Below are positions 43,675 to 53,293 of a DNA stretch of 64,000 nucleotides, in pieces; position 1 is the stretch's first letter; each line of letters opens with the position of its first letter. Made by a program: the position numbers and the translations under genes. A model generated the notes under the pieces. The model was not told the origin of the DNA. It saw only the letters and a list, made by a program, of their open reading frames with translations, and did no database searches. The stretch covers positions 310,001 to 374,000 of the forward strand of contig NZ_JACJOU010000033.1 of the NCBI RefSeq assembly GCF_014695725.1, in the 5' to 3' direction. This stretch comes from Microcoleus sp. FACHB-672. Its GTDB lineage: Bacteria > Cyanobacteriota > Cyanobacteriia > Cyanobacteriales > Oscillatoriaceae.

Positions 43675-44997
43675 ATGGTTTGGAAACCGGGTCATGTCTT
43701 GCAAGACGGTAAGTATATTATTGAAGAAAAGCTAGGAGAAGGAGGCTTTGGTATTACTTATCTCGCCAGTGATAGATCTAATAATTTTGTTGTTATTAAA
43801 ACATTGAATGAAAAAATTCAAAATCGGCGCAATTTTGCTAAATGTCAGCAGGATTTTTTAAATGAAGCCTTGCGTTTGGCTAAGTGCGCTCACCCTCATA
43901 TTGTGGGGATTCATGAGTTAATTCAGGAGGAATCATTATGGTGCATGGTAATTGAATATATTGATGGCATAGATTTAGCGACTTTAGTAGACAACGAGGG
44001 AGCTTTACCAGAGCCGGAAGCGTTGCACTACATTCAGCAAATTGGGGAGGCTTTATGTGCGGTTCACCGGCAGGGTTTTTTACACCGAGATATTAAGCCG
44101 CTTAATATTTTATTGCGAACAGAGCAAGAAGAAGCTGTGCTGATTGATTTTGGTCTGGCTCGCGAATTTACGCCAAATTTGACACAAATTCATACAGAAT
44201 ATATCTCGAAGGGTTTTGCACCGATTGAGCAGTACGATCGGCGCTCACTTCGGGGTGCTTATACAGATGTCTATGGTTTGGCAGCTACGTTATACGCGCT
44301 TTTAACGGCAGAAATTCCTGAAGCTTCTCCAACTAGAGATCGCCAGGTTAACCGGCATCAAAACGACCCCTTGGTGCCCCCAAAGCAATTCAATCCGGAA
44401 ATCAGTGAGCGGGTGAATGCGGCAATTCTTGAGGGGATGGCATTAGAACCTGAAAATCGCCCGCAAACGATACCAGCTTGGTTTAATTTGTTAGGCATTG
44501 AGCTGAATTCCACGGTTTCTGAGCCGGCAGTGGTTTCAAAGGTTTCTGAGCCGGCTGTGTTTTCTCCCCAATGGACTTCAGCCGTGGGGATGGATTACAG
44601 CCGGCTGCGCGATTTCTTAGCGGCGGGAAATTGGCAAGAAGCTGATCGGGAAACGGCGGCTATTATGCTTCGGGTTTATGGTAGAGAAAAAGAAGGCCGG
44701 TTTAGTATAGAAGATATTCAAAAATTTCCCTGTAGGGATTTACGCACCATTGATAAACTGTGGTTGGAACATAGCAACGGATACTTCAGTTTTAGTGTGC
44801 AAAATCAGGTCTGGAAAAGTGTTGAAAAAAATTACGAAGCATTTGGAGAAATAATTGGTTGGCGTAGAGGAAATTCTTGGATTTCTTATTCTGAACTTAT
44901 TTTTAATTTAACGGCTCCCGAAGGACATCTTCCCAGTTGGGGCCGACGAGGGCGTTTATGGTCTGCTTTTGCGAAAAGAATTGAAGAGTGTGGTTGA
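43675..44997 (+). CDS. Serine/threonine protein kinase with C-terminal GUN4 domain
   Basis: 440 residues. The Hanks kinase domain (about 10-272) has the glycine loop LGEGGFGITY, Lys42, HRDIKPLNILL (Asp139), DFG (158-160) and the cyanobacterial activation segment SKGFAPIEQYD. A short linker leads to a GUN4 domain (about 303-440) with YSRLRDFLAAGNWQEADRET, FPCRDLRTIDKLWLEHS and the GHLPSWG loop. GUN4 binds protoporphyrin IX and Mg-protoporphyrin and activates Mg-chelatase, so this protein may couple porphyrin level to phosphorylation; that is inference. No membrane helix. A possible operator precedes it. Confidence 0.93.
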   Translation: MVWKPGHVLQDGKYIIEEKLGEGGFGITYLASDRSNNFVVIKTLNEKIQNRRNFAKCQQDFLNEALRLAKCAHPHIVGIHELIQEESLWCMVIEYIDGIDLATLVDNEGALPEPEALHYIQQIGEALCAVHRQGFLHRDIKPLNILLRTEQEEAVLIDFGLAREFTPNLTQIHTEYISKGFAPIEQYDRRSLRGAYTDVYGLAATLYALLTAEIPEASPTRDRQVNRHQNDPLVPPKQFNPEISERVNAAILEGMALEPENRPQTIPAWFNLLGIELNSTVSEPAVVSKVSEPAVFSPQWTSAVGMDYSRLRDFLAAGNWQEADRETAAIMLRVYGREKEGRFSIEDIQKFPCRDLRTIDKLWLEHSNGYFSFSVQNQVWKSVEKNYEAFGEIIGWRRGNSWISYSELIFNLTAPEGHLPSWGRRGRLWSAFAKRIEECG

Positions 44998-45452
44998 TAA
45001 GGAATTTAAAAGAATATTAGTTTAAGTTTACAAAAAAATTGGTAAAGCTTGTCATTAAAATTTTGTTTTTAATGGGGTAATTTAATGGGAATAACCCTAA
45101 ATTAGGAAAATAGGAAATTTAGAAGTCATTTTAATTTTTTAAAGCGACAAATTGTGGTGGGATTCATAGGCGAGGGAGAATGAGAGCCGGCAACTACAGT
45201 CGAGTGTGGAGTTAAATTTTCTGGAAACACACAATTGTGATACTGGCGTGTTTTCGCGAGATTTAAATAATTGAGAGGTTCCCAGCGAAAATTTTCCGGA
45301 TTGCTCCGACTAGATAGGCGTATCTAGATTGTGATGTCGTTACACCCAATTGGGAAAAGAACTTGTTTGGCCACAGGATGTTCCTGAACGCGTGCAGGGA
45401 AAGCAACTGGGTAAAAACGCTCTATCCCAATACCAGAGGAGCTTCTGCAATC
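44998..45452. other. Intergenic region upstream of mrdA
   Basis: No gene recognised. The frame of the PBP2 gene stays open back to a TTG at 45363, but the sequence before 45453 looks non-conserved. No terminator for the kinase gene was seen. Confidence 0.4.
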
Positions 45453-47222
45453 ATGGCACGGGCACTTTCTTTTTCTACTCGAACACGCATTGCTAATGTC
45501 ACCCTGCCCCGAACCAGTCGATCAGTGGTGTTTATGCTGCTGGTTACAGCTTTTTTAAGTGTGTGCGTCGGGCGTTTGGTTCAGCTGCAATTTATTCAAG
45601 GGGAATACAATCGGCAACGAGCTGAGCAGAATCGCATTCACTTGGTTCCGATTGCTTCTGATCGCGGCAATCTTCTGGATCGCAATGGCAAACTGTTAGC
45701 GGCGAATCGGATGTCCCGGTCTGTTTATGTGTGGCCTCGCGAACAATCGCCTGAAAAATGGCGTGTGATGGCGGCTGAGTTGGGTTCTTTGCTAAATATC
45801 CCTGCCAGCGATATCGTCAAAAAACTAGAGCAGGCGGGTTATAAGTCTCCCATGCCGGTGCGGATTAGCCGAGATATCACAAGCAACACTTTTGTGAAGC
45901 TGGCAGAACGGTTTGGTGAATTTCGCGGCCTCGAAGTTCGGGCGGAATCTAACCGTTACTACCCCAATGGCGATTTAGGCGCTCATGTGATGGGCTACAT
46001 TGGGGAAGCCTCTGCGGAAGACCTGAAAGCCCATCCAGAGTATCCAATGGGCATGATTGTTGGGCAAATGGGGCTAGAACGTAAGATTAATACGAAACTG
46101 GCAGGCGTCTGGGGAAATCGTTTGGTGGAAGTGGATGCTGCCGGTTCTGAACTGCGAGAATTGGGTGAGAAACCTGCTAAACCTGGTGAGTCGGTACGGC
46201 TAACACTTGACGCCGAACTCCAGAAAACTGCCGAAAAAATGCTTGGGAAGCGGCGAGGGGCAGTTGTCGTTCTCGATGTCAAAACCGGCGCTGTTTTGGC
46301 AATGGCGAGTGGGCCGACGTTTGACCCCAATCTTTTCACTCGCAAAATCACCTCTGCCGATTGGAAGCGCCTGCAAGGTGAGGAAAAGCCATTTCTCAAC
46401 CGGGCACTTCAAGGCTATCCACCCGGTAGCACGTTTAAAATTGTTACGTCAATCGCCGGCATGGAGTCTGGCAAGTTCGCACCTGACTCAACGCTACTGA
46501 GTTCTTCCTCCATTAATATCGGTGGCATTAGTTTTCACGAACATGGCGGCGGTTATGGAGTGATTGGCTTTACGGATGCTTTGGCCTATAGCAGCAATAC
46601 ATTTTACTATCAAATGGGAATGGCCGCCGGCCCGGAGGAGATTGCTAAATGGGGCCGCCGCGTGGGGATTGCCGGCACAACGGATTTAAATTTATTGGGG
46701 TTGGGTGAAGGCAATCACGGGACGCTGCCAACGCCGGCTGAGAAAGAAAAGCTCTATGGTGAACCTTGGTATGTCGGTGATACGGTGACAATGGCAATCG
46801 GTCAGGGGTTGGTCTTAACCACACCTTTAGAGATGGCGGTGATGATTGGGGCGATCGCCAACGGTGGCAAACGTGTTAAACCGCATTTTTTGAGCGCTCA
46901 AACCAACACACCAGCCACTAAACCCGAACCCACCGGCATGAAACCTGGAACGGTAGAGGCGATTCGCAAAGGATTGATTGCAGTGGTTCAGAAAGGTACC
47001 GGCCAGCAGCTCAATGATGGTTCTATCCCCCTGACGGGTGGCAAAACCGGCACGGCTGAAGTCCCAGGACAAGAAGATAATTCCAATTATGTTGCCTATG
47101 GGCCGGCTAACGATCCCCAGATTGCGATTGCTGTTGTCGTGGAAAATGGCGGGTATGGTGCTGTTTCTGCTGCTCCAATTGCTCATGAAATCTTCAAAAC
47201 CTATTTCAAGCAAAAGCGTTAG
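45453..47222 (+). CDS. mrdA: Penicillin-binding protein 2 (elongasome transpeptidase)
   Basis: 589 residues from ATG 45453 (MARALSFSTRTR). One membrane anchor (about 24-42) is followed by the PBP dimerisation domain (PIASDRGNLLDRNGKLLAAN) and a transpeptidase with Ser326-Thr-Phe-Lys329 (GYPPGSTFKIV), SSN in YSSNTFYYQMG and KTGT in GGKTGTAEVPGQ. This is the class B PBP2 layout; it cross-links side-wall peptidoglycan with RodA. The upstream TTG (45363) and ATG (45378) starts are less likely; GGAG lies about 11 bases before 45453. MreC/MreD genes, often linked, are absent here. Confidence 0.9.
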   Translation: MARALSFSTRTRIANVTLPRTSRSVVFMLLVTAFLSVCVGRLVQLQFIQGEYNRQRAEQNRIHLVPIASDRGNLLDRNGKLLAANRMSRSVYVWPREQSPEKWRVMAAELGSLLNIPASDIVKKLEQAGYKSPMPVRISRDITSNTFVKLAERFGEFRGLEVRAESNRYYPNGDLGAHVMGYIGEASAEDLKAHPEYPMGMIVGQMGLERKINTKLAGVWGNRLVEVDAAGSELRELGEKPAKPGESVRLTLDAELQKTAEKMLGKRRGAVVVLDVKTGAVLAMASGPTFDPNLFTRKITSADWKRLQGEEKPFLNRALQGYPPGSTFKIVTSIAGMESGKFAPDSTLLSSSSINIGGISFHEHGGGYGVIGFTDALAYSSNTFYYQMGMAAGPEEIAKWGRRVGIAGTTDLNLLGLGEGNHGTLPTPAEKEKLYGEPWYVGDTVTMAIGQGLVLTTPLEMAVMIGAIANGGKRVKPHFLSAQTNTPATKPEPTGMKPGTVEAIRKGLIAVVQKGTGQQLNDGSIPLTGGKTGTAEVPGQEDNSNYVAYGPANDPQIAIAVVVENGGYGAVSAAPIAHEIFKTYFKQKR

Positions 47223-47722
47223 GGCATTTTGAGCTTATAGGGGGGCTTTTCTCCCTCTGCTCTCTTTGTAAACTTTCTGTTTTAGATGCTACAAATCAAC
47301 CGCTCTGTAGATTGACTTATGGAAATTTATACGCATATTTAAAAACTGAACTGGTCAATTAAGGCCCATCTAAGTCGCATATCGGCGCAACCCGGTAAAA
47401 ACAGCCAATTCTTCTGCCGGCCTTGCTTGATGCCGGCGAACGTACTCAACCTTAACATATAAGTTAAATGTCTAGCAGTTGATAGAGCCGGTGTTCAGGC
47501 CATTGTTTTTTCTCTGGCTAACTTGAAACTTACCTCAGAAAATATTAAAAATAAAAGCGAAATGAACAAAATTACTTAGAAAAACTTATATAAAACGGGC
47601 ATTTATCGCTTTTGCGAAAGCAAAAATAAATTTTCAGTAAAATTTGATACCGTTTTAAACTAAAAATGCTATTCTTAAAAGATAAACCCAATAAGCCACT
47701 TGTGTTTTTAGGACTGTTCACC
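47223..47722. other. Intergenic region upstream of the PirA-like gene
   Basis: 500 bp, AT-rich. A small TTTTGC-GAAA-GCAAAA hairpin lies near 47613-47628. I looked for an NtcA site (GTA-N8-TAC) and saw no good match. The open frame to 47666 before the PirA-like ATG is not conserved in character. Confidence 0.4.
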
Positions 47723-47878
47723 ATGAACCAATCACGTCAGGAAATCTTGAAAGAAACAGCCGCAACTCATCGCGCCAGCCTTCAAAAACACTTGCAACAC
47801 CGACTGGAAGTGGCCAGAGCCAAAGGCGATGAAAATTTAGTCAGACAGTTGGAAGCGGAATCTAATTACTTGAGCTAG
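47723..47878 (+). CDS. pirA: PirA-like PII-interacting small regulator
   Basis: 51 residues: MNQSRQEILKETAATHRASL through ARAKGDENLVRQLEAESNYLS, probably two helices. Length and sequence character match PirA (Ssr0692 of Synechocystis), which binds PII under changing nitrogen supply and lowers its activation of N-acetylglutamate kinase, so tuning arginine synthesis. AGGA precedes the ATG by about nine bases; an upstream ATG at 47666 gives a less typical N-terminus. Identification is from recall of the family; a generic small cyanobacterial protein cannot be excluded. A perfect 16-bp hairpin follows at 47993. Confidence 0.65.
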   Translation: MNQSRQEILKETAATHRASLQKHLQHRLEVARAKGDENLVRQLEAESNYLS

Positions 47879-48413
47879 TTAGGTTTTAGCGCTCAGAGTT
47901 CAGCGCTCATTTGCCAGATTGCGAGCTGATTCATTCAGCAGATGCGATGAGCGATGAGCCTCTGACTCCCCACCCCATTTAACAGATGCAGCGTCAGGCC
48001 ACCTTTAACGGCGGTTGGCTTAAAGGTGGCCTGACATCGCAATTATTCTTCATCTTTAACCTTCAAGAAGCTTTGCCGGTGAGCGTGAGATCGCTTGCCG
48101 GTTTTGCTATTGGGCTATCTTTGATCAAATATAGAAAGCACGAACACCGACATTAATTTGACGGAAGCCGGCCAAGCCCATTTTTGTAATTATTTTGGCA
48201 AATTTGGGATGTACCTCACCGGCTGATCTCTGTCAGCATCTCTCTAATTGCGGTAAACAAGTATAGAGGACTACTTAAGTTTGGCTCATAACCAAAGTGA
48301 GGAACTACCTTAGAGATCGAACAGTCCAATTACAGCCAAGACGTGCTTGAATCTCATCACAGCAGCCGGCGAAGCGCCGCACAATGTAAAGCTGAACTGT
48401 TTCACCTGGGGAA
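47879..48413. other. Intergenic region between the PirA-like and DUF1361 genes
   Basis: 535 bp. Apart from the hairpin at 47993-48035 (separate entry) there are short repetitive stretches (GCGATGAGCGATGAGCC near 47945) and no gene. Confidence 0.4.
47993..48035 (+). terminator. Perfect 16-bp inverted repeat
   Basis: GTCAGGCCACCTTTAA (47993-48008) and TTAAAGGTGGCCTGAC (48020-48035) are exact complements with an 11-nt loop. Neither strand has a T run after the stem, so this may be a factor-assisted terminator, an RNA end-stabilising hairpin, or a mobile palindrome. Confidence 0.5.
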
Positions 48414-49304
48414 ATGACAACTATGACAGCTCAACTAACCAATTGGATTTCTGTGGCGTGGCAAGCACTGCTTGCAAATAACCGCTGGATGGCTTGGAAT
48501 CTATTTTTAGCTTTAGTACCACTAGCTTTGAGTTTTTGGCTATTCCACCAACCTCGCTCTCGCGTGTTGCGCTGGGGAACCTTCATCCTCACCGGCATGA
48601 CTTTTTTCCTAGGTATACGGCGCTACTCTTTAACATCTGCGGTTAATCTTTTACGGGATATTCGAGCGATTTATTTAGGTATAGATCCAATTTATTTAGT
48701 TGGGGCACTCATCGGAACGCTCATTTTAATGGGATTAGATTTTTGGCTGCTAGGCTGGCGCGGCGCTCGTTCTTTACTGTGGTGGTTGGGATTTCTAGCT
48801 TTCATCTTTTTCTTGCCAAATGCTCCCTATGTGTTGACAGATGTCATTCACTTTTACGAAGAAATTCGCTATAACTATTCGGTTTGGGTGCTAACTTTAG
48901 CTTTAATTCCCCAGTATTTAATATTTATGGGAATTGGGTTTGAAGCCTATGTGATGTCTTTGATTTACTTGGGTTTCTATTTACGCCGGCAAGGTTGGGG
49001 CAGATTTATTTTATGGGCTGAGTTAATCTTGCACGCTTTGAGTGCTATTGGGATTTATCTCGGTCGCTTTCAACGCTTCAACAGCTGGCACGTCATCTCT
49101 CAACCAGATCAGCTAGTGATGAGTGTGATGAGAGATTTAACCCGCACCCGTCCGCTGCTCGTTATAGTTGTTACTTTTGTGGTAATTGCGGTTTTTTACT
49201 GGCTAATCAAACAAGTGAGCTTGGGAATTATGCATCGCCTGAGTAATCCGAACCATGCTTTTCCTCCAGCCGCCGATCCTGATTCTTCTACGGCTCGATT
49301 TTAA
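48414..49304 (+). CDS. DUF1361 multi-pass membrane protein
   Basis: 296 residues with seven or so hydrophobic segments. The family signature is FLPNAPYVLTDVIHFYEEIR in mid-protein and LGRFQRFNSWHVISQPDQL in the second half. Members are integral membrane proteins of unknown function. GGGG shortly precedes ATG 48414; a second ATG three codons on is equivalent. The C-terminus is a short soluble Pro/Ala/Asp tail. Convergent with the PEP-synthase-like gene. Confidence 0.85.
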   Translation: MTTMTAQLTNWISVAWQALLANNRWMAWNLFLALVPLALSFWLFHQPRSRVLRWGTFILTGMTFFLGIRRYSLTSAVNLLRDIRAIYLGIDPIYLVGALIGTLILMGLDFWLLGWRGARSLLWWLGFLAFIFFLPNAPYVLTDVIHFYEEIRYNYSVWVLTLALIPQYLIFMGIGFEAYVMSLIYLGFYLRRQGWGRFILWAELILHALSAIGIYLGRFQRFNSWHVISQPDQLVMSVMRDLTRTRPLLVIVVTFVVIAVFYWLIKQVSLGIMHRLSNPNHAFPPAADPDSSTARF

Positions 49305-49432
49305 GTTTGACCTCAGCTTAACCCGGTGATTTTTTCAACCAAAGTTTTTTATTTTCTTCATTTTAAATGCCTTGAGAAGTAGGCGGACATAAATCACAAC
49401 ACCTTTAGCCATGCACTCTTTAGGCATGAAGT

Positions 49433-51841
49433 TTACTGGAGTTGATGACGGGCTGCATTTAAAAGCAAACGCTGTTCCGCACGCGCGAGGGCGGTGTAGG
49501 TACTTTCAATAGCTTTTGGCTCGACAGAAATCGAGCGAATCCCCCACTGAACCAGTTGATCAATGAGATCAGGATATCGTGCCGGCGTGCCCCCGCAGAA
49601 AGAGCAAGGAATACCGGCTTGTTTGGCTAACTCAATTAAATGCTGAACTGCTCGCATCACCGCAGGATGATGTTCATCAAAAGCTGCTGCCATTTGCGGA
49701 TTTTGCCGGTCGGCTGCTAACAGCAATTGAGTCAAGTCATTTGTCCCGATGGAAATTCCTTGAAGACCGGCTTTCACATAATCAGGCAGTAAAAACAGTA
49801 CGGAAGGGACTTCCGCCATCAGCCAAAGTTGGAATGATTTTTGCTGAGTTAAACCGGCTTTTTCAACTCGCTGCCGGCAGAAGGTAAATTCCTCAACACT
49901 ACGCACGAAGGGCAAGATTAAATTTACATTCGTGTGGCCGGCCTGGTGCAGTTTAGCCAATGCTTGAAGTTCTAAATCGAATAAGCCTGGATCTAAAACA
50001 TAACTAAAGGTGCCGTGAACGCCCAAGGTGGGATTAACTTCTTCGCCGGCATCCGCACCTACTAACGATTGCAATTCATCAGAGCGCAGATCGAGAGATC
50101 GGTAAAATACTGGTCGTGGTGAAAAAGCTCTCGCAAATTGACTAAGCTGGGCCGTAATTTTTTCAACAAATTCTTCAGTCGCTCCTTTTTGCAACCATTG
50201 GCGGGGGTGCTGATTTTCTAAGACTTCAATCAGCATGAGTTCTGAACGCACTAAACCCACGCCATCTATCGGCAAGCCTGCCAGTTGTTCAATAGAACTG
50301 GGTTGACTTAAATTAACGAAGAGTTGGGTTGCTAAAGGAGTTGAGAATGAAGAATGGAGGCCGGAGCATAGAGAATGAGATGGTTGACTGTTCATTCTTA
50401 ATTCTTGATTGTTTAGTCCGAATTCTTGATTGTGCTGTTCACTGAGCCGATAGATTTCGCCCTTATCGCCATCAATAAACACCAACTCGCCGGTTTGAAT
50501 TAATTGGGTGACACCGGCAGCCCCGACAACCGCTGGAATGCCCAGTTCTCGCGCCAGAATTGCCCCGTGGCTAGTCATTCCCCCTTGTTCGGCAACCACA
50601 CCGGCAGCTTGCTTGAGCAGGGGAAGCCAGTCTGGCAAGATAACGGAGGCAATTAAAATTCGTCCGGGGGGCATTGCCTCGATGTTTTCATTCAGGCTAG
50701 CAATAACTTGAGCCGGCGCGGTTGCTTGTCCTGCGGATGCCGGCACGCCCTTAATTGCAGTGTTGGAAAAATTAGTCGGTGGCAAGTTAACGGGTAAATG
50801 ATTGCCTTCTAGCCAACTTGTTTTTTGTATGTCTTCATCTCTCCCATCAGGATAAGCTTGGGTGAGATAAAGTTGTGGTTGGGAAACGTCTTTTCCGTTG
50901 CAAAGTGTCCACTCTAAAACACAAGCAGAACCCAACTCAACTGACACTCTTTGGATTAACTCGATTAATTCTTTGAGATAAGGGTGTTGCAAAGCATACT
51001 GGTTTTGCTGTTCAGTGCTGAGCATATAAAGCTTGAGGCAATCACTCGCGTGGGAAGATAAGACATCTTCAGTCGGATCAGACGGATCAATGAGGTCATA
51101 GGCGATGGTTTTGCTTCCCAGTCGCTGAATTTGCACTACGCCTGTATGGGGGTTTAGCTGATAGGAATCTGGGACAACTTCTCCTAATTTAATAGACTTG
51201 CCCAGTCCCCAAGTGGCTTGAATTTCGATAGCCCCTAAGTCGGCTTGTACTTCCCCTGAGACAATTGCCGGCCACAACGGTTGTACCAAAACCCCTAAGC
51301 TAATTTGTTGCAGCTCAATCCCTAGCCGGTGCCAGCAAAATAAACTTCTGGCCCTAAATAATTCTGCCCACGTTCGTTTCAAGGCGATGGCCATTTGCTC
51401 TGGCTCGCACCGGCATACATGACTCTCCAGCAGTCCGGAAATCTTGAGGCTGCTGGCATTTGCCTGCAATGAAGGTAACGTGACGGAAGGACGAAATATC
51501 AGTACAGGTGCCTGCAACAGTTTGCCAGCCGGCTCTAAAGCTTCAAACATTGCCGGTGGCAGATGTGCCGTTATAATTTCATGGCGAATGCGCTGGGCGA
51601 GTGCACTGAGTTGGTGCGACTCATCCACATTCAAATGCAGGGAAGAATGGGGCAGTTCCGCAAATAGTGGCTCCAACCAGTCATAAGTGTGCCAAAACTC
51701 CTGCAATGCCGTAGCAGACACGACAAATCCAGGCACAATGGGATAGCCCAGCCGCATTAGCTGATTCAGGTAAAATGCTTTTTCCCCTATCAACTTGCGC
51801 TCTGGGGGTTGAATCTGGCCGAGCCAGTAGAGATTTTCCAC
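49433..51841 (-). CDS. PEP-synthase/PPDK-like protein
   Basis: 802 residues, GTG start. Order follows phosphoenolpyruvate synthase: N-terminal ATP-grasp domain (KLIGEKAFYLNQLMRLGYPI then VPGFVVSA), central phospho-histidine domain with GGMTSHGAILARELGIPAVV (His in TSHG), and C-terminal PEP/pyruvate barrel with ISIGTNDLTQLLL and the catalytic Cys in CSFCGGTPARYPDL. The N-domain diverges from canonical PpsA, so the substrate is uncertain; conversion of pyruvate and ATP to PEP is the family role. A low-complexity segment (EFGLNNQELRMNSQ and on, DNA about 50340-50440) interrupts the linker after the phospho-His domain and resembles intergenic repeat DNA. No gene symbol is given because paralogues exist. 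Confidence 0.8.
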   Translation of the reverse strand: MENLYWLGQIQPPERKLIGEKAFYLNQLMRLGYPIVPGFVVSATALQEFWHTYDWLEPLFAELPHSSLHLNVDESHQLSALAQRIRHEIITAHLPPAMFEALEPAGKLLQAPVLIFRPSVTLPSLQANASSLKISGLLESHVCRCEPEQMAIALKRTWAELFRARSLFCWHRLGIELQQISLGVLVQPLWPAIVSGEVQADLGAIEIQATWGLGKSIKLGEVVPDSYQLNPHTGVVQIQRLGSKTIAYDLIDPSDPTEDVLSSHASDCLKLYMLSTEQQNQYALQHPYLKELIELIQRVSVELGSACVLEWTLCNGKDVSQPQLYLTQAYPDGRDEDIQKTSWLEGNHLPVNLPPTNFSNTAIKGVPASAGQATAPAQVIASLNENIEAMPPGRILIASVILPDWLPLLKQAAGVVAEQGGMTSHGAILARELGIPAVVGAAGVTQLIQTGELVFIDGDKGEIYRLSEQHNQEFGLNNQELRMNSQPSHSLCSGLHSSFSTPLATQLFVNLSQPSSIEQLAGLPIDGVGLVRSELMLIEVLENQHPRQWLQKGATEEFVEKITAQLSQFARAFSPRPVFYRSLDLRSDELQSLVGADAGEEVNPTLGVHGTFSYVLDPGLFDLELQALAKLHQAGHTNVNLILPFVRSVEEFTFCRQRVEKAGLTQQKSFQLWLMAEVPSVLFLLPDYVKAGLQGISIGTNDLTQLLLAADRQNPQMAAAFDEHHPAVMRAVQHLIELAKQAGIPCSFCGGTPARYPDLIDQLVQWGIRSISVEPKAIESTYTALARAEQRLLLNAARHQLQ

Positions 51842-51985
51842 GTTAACGGTTTAGCCGAGCTAAATACTATTAATCTTATTTTGCACGGGCTAGTTTTTTC
51901 GCAGGATTAAGCACTTATTCCCTAAAAAAAGAATAGGCCGCGAATTCTGAACTCGCGTTCGCTTAAATCCAATGAAAGTTTAGAG

Positions 51986-52912
51986 CTAGGTATTGTTGAT
52001 AACTCTGCGCCGGCGAGACACCGCGAATAACCCCGTAACAGTTGCAATACCCACAAGTGTGCGGGGTTCTGGAATTGCGGTTTTAGTCCCGGCAACTATC
52101 TTAAAATCCGCTCCATCGAACTGCTTTTTACCAATTACTCGAACACCCTGGATGGTGGATTCAAAGTGAATTCCTTTAGAACCCACGTTTTGAGCCACAT
52201 CGATTTCTGTGGAGTCAATCGAGTAACCAGCATCATCCCACTGATTTCCCGATATTTTTACAGAATCGCCAACCGTTGCTGTTTGGTTTTCAACAACTTC
52301 ATAAATTGGTTGAATTTCTATATCGCTGTTCATCCCCCGTTCCCACAGGAAGACGGAGTTAAATGAATTGCCTTGATTGAACAGCAGATCCATTGTGAAA
52401 ACGCCTCCCTCATCTGGCGTGCCTTCCACGCCATTATCCTCAGTATCAATAATATCGTTAAGGTTAAAAATAGATTGTTGGTGATTGCCCAAGGTTTCCA
52501 CGATCATTCGTTCTACCCTCGACGTATTGAACTGTCCGCGCCGGCTCACGTTACTCTCCACCGGCAAAGACTCCAGCGCCAAGCCGGTTGCAAAGTCACC
52601 TTTATCAAGGCTAATTCCACCCCTACTTCCTGTTTCGTCTGAAGCGATTAATCCCTCGACATTGGATAATAGAGCCGTTTCTGTAACCCGAAACAACTCA
52701 TCGAGCTGCCAAGACTGATTTCCAGAAGTAATTTTCTCAAGTGAGATATCGCACTGAGTCATTGAACTGCACGAGTTCACAGTGCCAGTGCCAGGGTAAG
52801 AAAAATCTGTGCCAAAAGAAAATAAGCTGGCCGAACGAGCTGGCGTCGGGGAGAAGGCTAATACGCCACCGACAATTAAGCCAAACCCGATACAAGTCGG
52901 TCTAAGATTCAT
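51986..52912 (-). CDS. Exosortase-dependent surface protein, XDP2 type (PEP-CTERM)
   Basis: 308 residues. Signal peptide 1-28 (FGLIVGGVLAFSPTPARSAS). The body contains IIDTEDNG, LLFNQGNSFNSVFLWERGMN and DDAGYSIDSTEID, which match the cyanobacterial XDP2 family. The C-terminus has the sorting signal: IPEPRTLVGIATVTGLFAVS then RRRR. PEP-CTERM proteins are cut and anchored or released by an exosortase; no exosortase (epsH/xrtA-like) gene is in the window. AAGGA precedes ATG 52912. Role: an exported surface or matrix protein, function unknown. Confidence 0.85.
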   Translation of the reverse strand: MNLRPTCIGFGLIVGGVLAFSPTPARSASLFSFGTDFSYPGTGTVNSCSSMTQCDISLEKITSGNQSWQLDELFRVTETALLSNVEGLIASDETGSRGGISLDKGDFATGLALESLPVESNVSRRGQFNTSRVERMIVETLGNHQQSIFNLNDIIDTEDNGVEGTPDEGGVFTMDLLFNQGNSFNSVFLWERGMNSDIEIQPIYEVVENQTATVGDSVKISGNQWDDAGYSIDSTEIDVAQNVGSKGIHFESTIQGVRVIGKKQFDGADFKIVAGTKTAIPEPRTLVGIATVTGLFAVSRRRRVINNT

Positions 52913-53227
52913 AATAATTTCCTTCCCCCTGATTATTTATTAAAAATGTTATGGGCCTGCTTTCCGTATATTTACCATCTGAAGTTTGCCTTCTTGACAA
53001 TCTTACTTTTTAGCTGAAATCCAGCATTTTGGCTTATAAATCCGCAAATTTGCGTGTAATGGAAGCTTCCTGGAATCTCATTGACTCGCACTGTTGCGAC
53101 CGAATTCACTGTTTGTGCCAAATCTACGGTCTTTTCTGTTGCATATTATAGTAAGTTCTGCTAAACACAATCCAGTATTTCCACCCTATCTTTACTGATT
53201 CTTTAAATTCCCGGTATAAATTCCCTG

Positions 53228-53255
53228 AAAAACCTCATGAATGCCTGAGGTTTTT
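53228..53255 (+). terminator. Orphan terminator 1
   Basis: AAAAACCTCA (53228-53237) pairs with TGAGGTTTTT (53246-53255). The A-rich and T-rich arms make it usable on both strands. Confidence 0.75.
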
Positions 53256-53263
53256 ATCTAAAC

Positions 53264-53293
53264 CCTCTAAAGCTTCCGTTTTGAGAGGTTTTT
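53264..53293 (+). terminator. Orphan terminator 2
   Basis: CCTCT-AAA (53264-53271) pairs with TTT-g-AGAGG (53280-53288), followed by TTTTT. It stands nine bases after terminator 1. Confidence 0.65.
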
